This document shows positions 6,795-8,463 of a stretch of DNA of 8,463 nucleotides, piece after piece. The notes below the pieces were generated by a model. It saw only the letters and a list, made by a program, of their open reading frames with translations, searched no databases and was not told the DNA's origin. Source of the DNA: Desulfobacterales bacterium (lineage in GTDB: Bacteria > Desulfobacterota > Desulfobacteria > Desulfobacterales > JAUCGF01); assembly GCA_029940345.1 (NCBI GenBank), contig JAOZRC010000207.1, forward strand, positions 1-8,463. The letters run 5' to 3'. Positions within the stretch are counted from its first letter, which is position 1. Each line of letters opens with the position of its first letter. The translations under genes were made by a program, and so were the position numbers.

Positions 6795-7628
6795 TTACAC
6801 TTCAATTTGACATTGCGGACAGATATGAGTGCTGCGTTGTCCGACGATCTGACGTTCAATGGGCGTTCGGCAGCGCAAACACGGCAAACCGGTGCGACGG
6901 AATACTTTTAAATGGTTGCGATTTTGCCCTTGTCGCTCTCCTAAAGAGTAAAAGGTCGTCTGTCCCCGGCCCAGGGTCGTGCCTTTGCTGCGCAGCCCTT
7001 GGCGCAAAACCTTGCGAATCGCACGATGCAAAGACCTGATTTGGGGCATACGGAGTTCGGAGCCAAGCGCGTGCGGATGCAGACGCGCTTGCCAAAGCGC
7101 TTCATCGGTATAGATGTTTCCAAGACCGGCGATAACGGTTTGATCAAGGAGCAGCGGTTTTAACATACGCTTGCGCGGCAACAGACACAATCCGAGCAGA
7201 TGGGCAGTGAACTTTTTATCAAGCGGTTCCGGGCCGAGACGGCCTAATATGGGATAGACGTCCGACACCATAAAAAAGCGGCCAAACTTGCGCGGGTCAG
7301 TAAAGCGCAACTGCCTGAAGTCACTCAGTTCCAAAATCACATGTTGATGTTTGGTGCGCGTCAGATCCGGTGATGCTATATGAAAATGGCCGGACATGCG
7401 CAGATGAACCAACAGATGCCATCCACCAGTCAGATCAAAAATGATATACTTAGCGCGACGATAAATAGCAGTTACCTGTTTCCCGGCAATAAGATGACAA
7501 AAAGCGCGAGGCGACATATCGGCAATTGTCTTGGGCCAAAAAACCTGGGCAGCTTGAATAACGGCTCCGCTGACCTTGGCATAATTGAGATCATCAACTA
7601 GGGTTTGCACTTCGGGTAGTTCAGGCAT
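6795..7628 (-). CDS. mutM: Formamidopyrimidine-DNA glycosylase (Fpg/MutM)
   Basis: A complete 277-residue bifunctional DNA glycosylase/AP lyase that removes 8-oxoguanine and formamidopyrimidines in base excision repair. It begins MPELPEVQT: Pro2 is the catalytic nucleophile and Glu3 is the acid, so the start at 7628 is fixed by chemistry. Other landmarks are Lys60 (YRRAKY), Met78 in HLRMSGHF, DPRKFGRF (111-118, with Arg113 and Phe115 at the void-filling positions), the helix-two-turn-helix segment GLGNIYTDEALWQARLHP (168-185), and a C-terminal zinc finger with Cys250, Cys253, Cys270 and Cys273 plus Arg265 in GQRST. NIYTDEAL and the finger fit MutM rather than Nei. The length is typical. No Shine-Dalgarno is seen close to the ATG; AAGG lies about 30 bases upstream. 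A short hairpin repeat lies 40-52 bases upstream, shared with the divergent coiled-coil gene. It converges on the aminotransferase gene with 99 bases between, in which I see no terminator. Confidence 0.97.
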   Translation of the reverse strand: MPELPEVQTLVDDLNYAKVSGAVIQAAQVFWPKTIADMSPRAFCHLIAGKQVTAIYRRAKYIIFDLTGGWHLLVHLRMSGHFHIASPDLTRTKHQHVILELSDFRQLRFTDPRKFGRFFMVSDVYPILGRLGPEPLDKKFTAHLLGLCLLPRKRMLKPLLLDQTVIAGLGNIYTDEALWQARLHPHALGSELRMPQIRSLHRAIRKVLRQGLRSKGTTLGRGQTTFYSLGERQGQNRNHLKVFRRTGLPCLRCRTPIERQIVGQRSTHICPQCQIEV

Positions 7629-7667
7629 GGTTCACTATTGGCAATTAGAATGAAATATTCCTTAAAA

Positions 7668-7694
7668 GCTCCATAGGAGCGACATGTTTGTAGC
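7668..7694 (+). repeat. Short hairpin repeat with TTTGTAGC tail (REP-like)
   Basis: GCTCC-ATA-GGAGC (7668-7680) is a perfect 5-bp stem with a 3-base loop, followed by GACATG and TTTGTAGC (7687-7694). The pattern GGWGCG...TTTGTAGC recurs at 8326-8339 inside the loop of the downstream terminator, again just after a small hairpin (CAC-TTCG-GTG). That suggests a dispersed palindromic repeat family with a variable stem and a conserved tail. It lies between divergent mutM and the coiled-coil gene and could affect either transcript. Only one full copy plus one shortened copy is visible here. Confidence 0.45.
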
Positions 7695-7729
7695 ACAATT
7701 TTACGTAAGAAAACAAAGGAAAACACAAA

Positions 7730-8221
7730 ATGGGTAAACATCTTTTATTAAATTGCGTAGTTTTGGCGATGTTGGGCGGTGTCACATCTAACTACACAAC
7801 CGGCGATCCGCGACGCGGCGGGTTATGCGGATGGAGTGAACAAAAAGCGATCCAGCGACAAAATGACTTGCACCGACGCTTGAATGAGGAACAGAATATC
7901 GAAAGTTATTCGCGCCAATCCATGGAGCAGTTGGAGCGTGAAAGGGCCAAGCTTCAGAAACAGCAACAGCAGCAGACGAATACGATTAATTCGCTTGACG
8001 CCCAGTTGGTTCAAATGCAAAGCCAACTGGACCGACAACAGGCTGACACCCAAGCTAAGTTAGATGAAAAACGGGAACTTGAAAACGAACTGGCGCGCAT
8101 TAAAAATGAGATTCGAATACTGCAAATGAATAGCAGTCTTACCATTGAGGAGCGCAAACAGATGATTGAGCAACTCAATCAGGAAATAGAGCAGATGCTT
8201 CTGTTGATTGCCAATATGTAA
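7730..8221 (+). CDS. Small exported coiled-coil protein of unknown family
   Basis: A 163-residue protein I do not recognise. The N-terminus, MGKHLLLNCVVLAMLGGVTS, looks like a Sec signal peptide, with likely cleavage after Ser20 (V-T-S at -3 to -1). Cys9 is not in a valid lipobox, so a lipoprotein is unlikely. A short glycine-rich segment, TGDPRRGGLCGW (24-35), comes next. The rest is almost wholly charged and glutamine-rich helix (about 36-160), with KLQKQQQQQT at 74-83, heptad-like leucines and a probable break at NSSLT (134-138). Such proteins are often periplasmic scaffolds, envelope spacers or partners of larger machines, but no role is shown. AAAGGA (7715-7720) lies 9 bases before the ATG. 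The gene stands alone: divergent from mutM, preceded by a hairpin repeat and followed by a strong terminator. Codon use and charge pattern argue that it is a real gene. Confidence 0.75.
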   Translation: MGKHLLLNCVVLAMLGGVTSNYTTGDPRRGGLCGWSEQKAIQRQNDLHRRLNEEQNIESYSRQSMEQLERERAKLQKQQQQQTNTINSLDAQLVQMQSQLDRQQADTQAKLDEKRELENELARIKNEIRILQMNSSLTIEERKQMIEQLNQEIEQMLLLIANM

Positions 8222-8243
8222 CTCGGAAGTGTTAAGTTTAAAG

Positions 8244-8463
8244 TTCGGGCTTTATCATAACTTCGGCCATTTGCCAGATTGTACCGCATTCTTTTAGAGG
8301 CTACCAACATAAGGCGGGACACTTCGGTGCGTTTGTAGCGCCTTATGTTGGTAGCCTTTTTTGACTGCGTCATCACTCCGCAATTCCTGCCTGGCGCAAT
8401 CTGAAAGAATGCGGTAAGTTGCAACTGAAATTCAAAATGGCCGAAACGATGATCAAGCCATAA
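8244..8463. repeat. Large nested, diverged inverted repeat (foldback) reaching the window end
   Basis: Around the terminator stem lie further complementary arms. First, 8282-8298 pairs with 8400-8416 at 16 of 17 positions, the exception being a T-G pair (left arm TACCGCATTCTTTTAGA). Second, TTCGGCCATTT (8262-8272) pairs perfectly with 8435-8445. Third, GGCTT and ATCAT (8248-8252, 8254-8258) pair with 8455-8459 and 8449-8453. The arms are not identical: 42 extra bases (8358-8399) and a few more near 8417-8434 sit on the right arm. The last bases of the window still align partly, so the repeat may continue. It could be a decayed mobile element, a structured RNA, or an inverted duplication. Confidence 0.7.
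8298..8362 (+). terminator. Strong intrinsic terminator, 19-bp perfect stem with T run
   Basis: AGGCTACCAACATAAGGCG (8298-8316) pairs perfectly with CGCCTTATGTTGGTAGCCT (8339-8357), and the T run continues to 8362. The 22-base loop holds a small CAC-TTCG-GTG hairpin (8320-8329) with a stable UUCG tetraloop. It lies 77 bases after the stop of the coiled-coil gene and would end its transcript. There is no matching T run on the other strand. The stem is long for a plain terminator and is the core of a larger foldback. Confidence 0.78.

Noticed and set aside
7730..7790. Lipoprotein signal for the coiled-coil protein
   Set aside because: The only early cysteine (Cys9) is preceded by Asn and lies before the hydrophobic core, so it does not form a lipobox.
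8282..8420. Integron attC-like site
   Set aside because: The nested arms recall attC geometry, but the GTTRRRY / RYYYAAC core sites are missing at the ends and no integrase or cassette array is seen.
8179..8424. An 81-codon minus-strand open frame over the terminator and foldback
   Set aside because: It runs through the palindrome and into the 3' end of the coiled-coil gene, is low in motif content, and is best explained by the repeat.
8365..8463. An open plus-strand frame ending exactly at the window's final TAA
   Set aside because: It is only 32 codons with a stop before it, no ribosome binding site before its ATG at 8437, and it runs along the right arm of the foldback, so it is not supported as a gene.

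Overview
The window looks like chromosomal DNA from a Gram-negative bacterium of moderate GC content. The evidence for an outer membrane is a lipoprotein of the Wza-type polysaccharide export family and a Wzc-type co-polymerase fused to a tyrosine kinase. The lineage cannot be fixed from the sequence. The mix of genes with a clear Shine-Dalgarno (the aminotransferase and the Wza-like gene) and genes with almost none (mutM and the Wzc-like gene), plus short hairpin repeats, would suit an uncultured lineage, but that is a weak inference. I see no phage, insertion sequence, CRISPR array, rRNA or tRNA.

Layout. Bases 1-377 (minus) hold the 5' part of a DUF523/TudS-like gene that runs off the left edge. 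A short divergent promoter region separates it from a rightward gene group at 537-5138: a PerM/AI-2E-type membrane protein, then a Wza-like outer-membrane export lipoprotein that overlaps it by 13 bases, then a Wzc-like polysaccharide co-polymerase/BY-kinase 46 bases further on. The last two would form an envelope-spanning exopolysaccharide export machine. No glycosyltransferase, flippase, polymerase or tyrosine phosphatase is present here, so the sugar-building genes must lie elsewhere.

A 231-base gap with a perfect 8-bp inverted repeat and a plausible sigma70 promoter leads to a class III PLP aminotransferase (5370-6695) that has a strong ribosome binding site and an internal four-cysteine cluster. 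It converges on mutM (6795-7628, minus), a complete formamidopyrimidine-DNA glycosylase with all catalytic and zinc-finger residues. Upstream of mutM, and divergent from it, is a small exported coiled-coil protein of unknown family (7730-8221).

The last 220 bases are the most unusual part. A 19-bp perfect hairpin followed by a T run works as the terminator of the coiled-coil gene. It sits inside at least three further layers of inverted repeat, so about 8244-8463 forms a large, diverged foldback that reaches the end of the window. Part of its loop resembles a hairpin repeat lying just upstream of the same gene, so the coiled-coil gene is bracketed by two related short elements.
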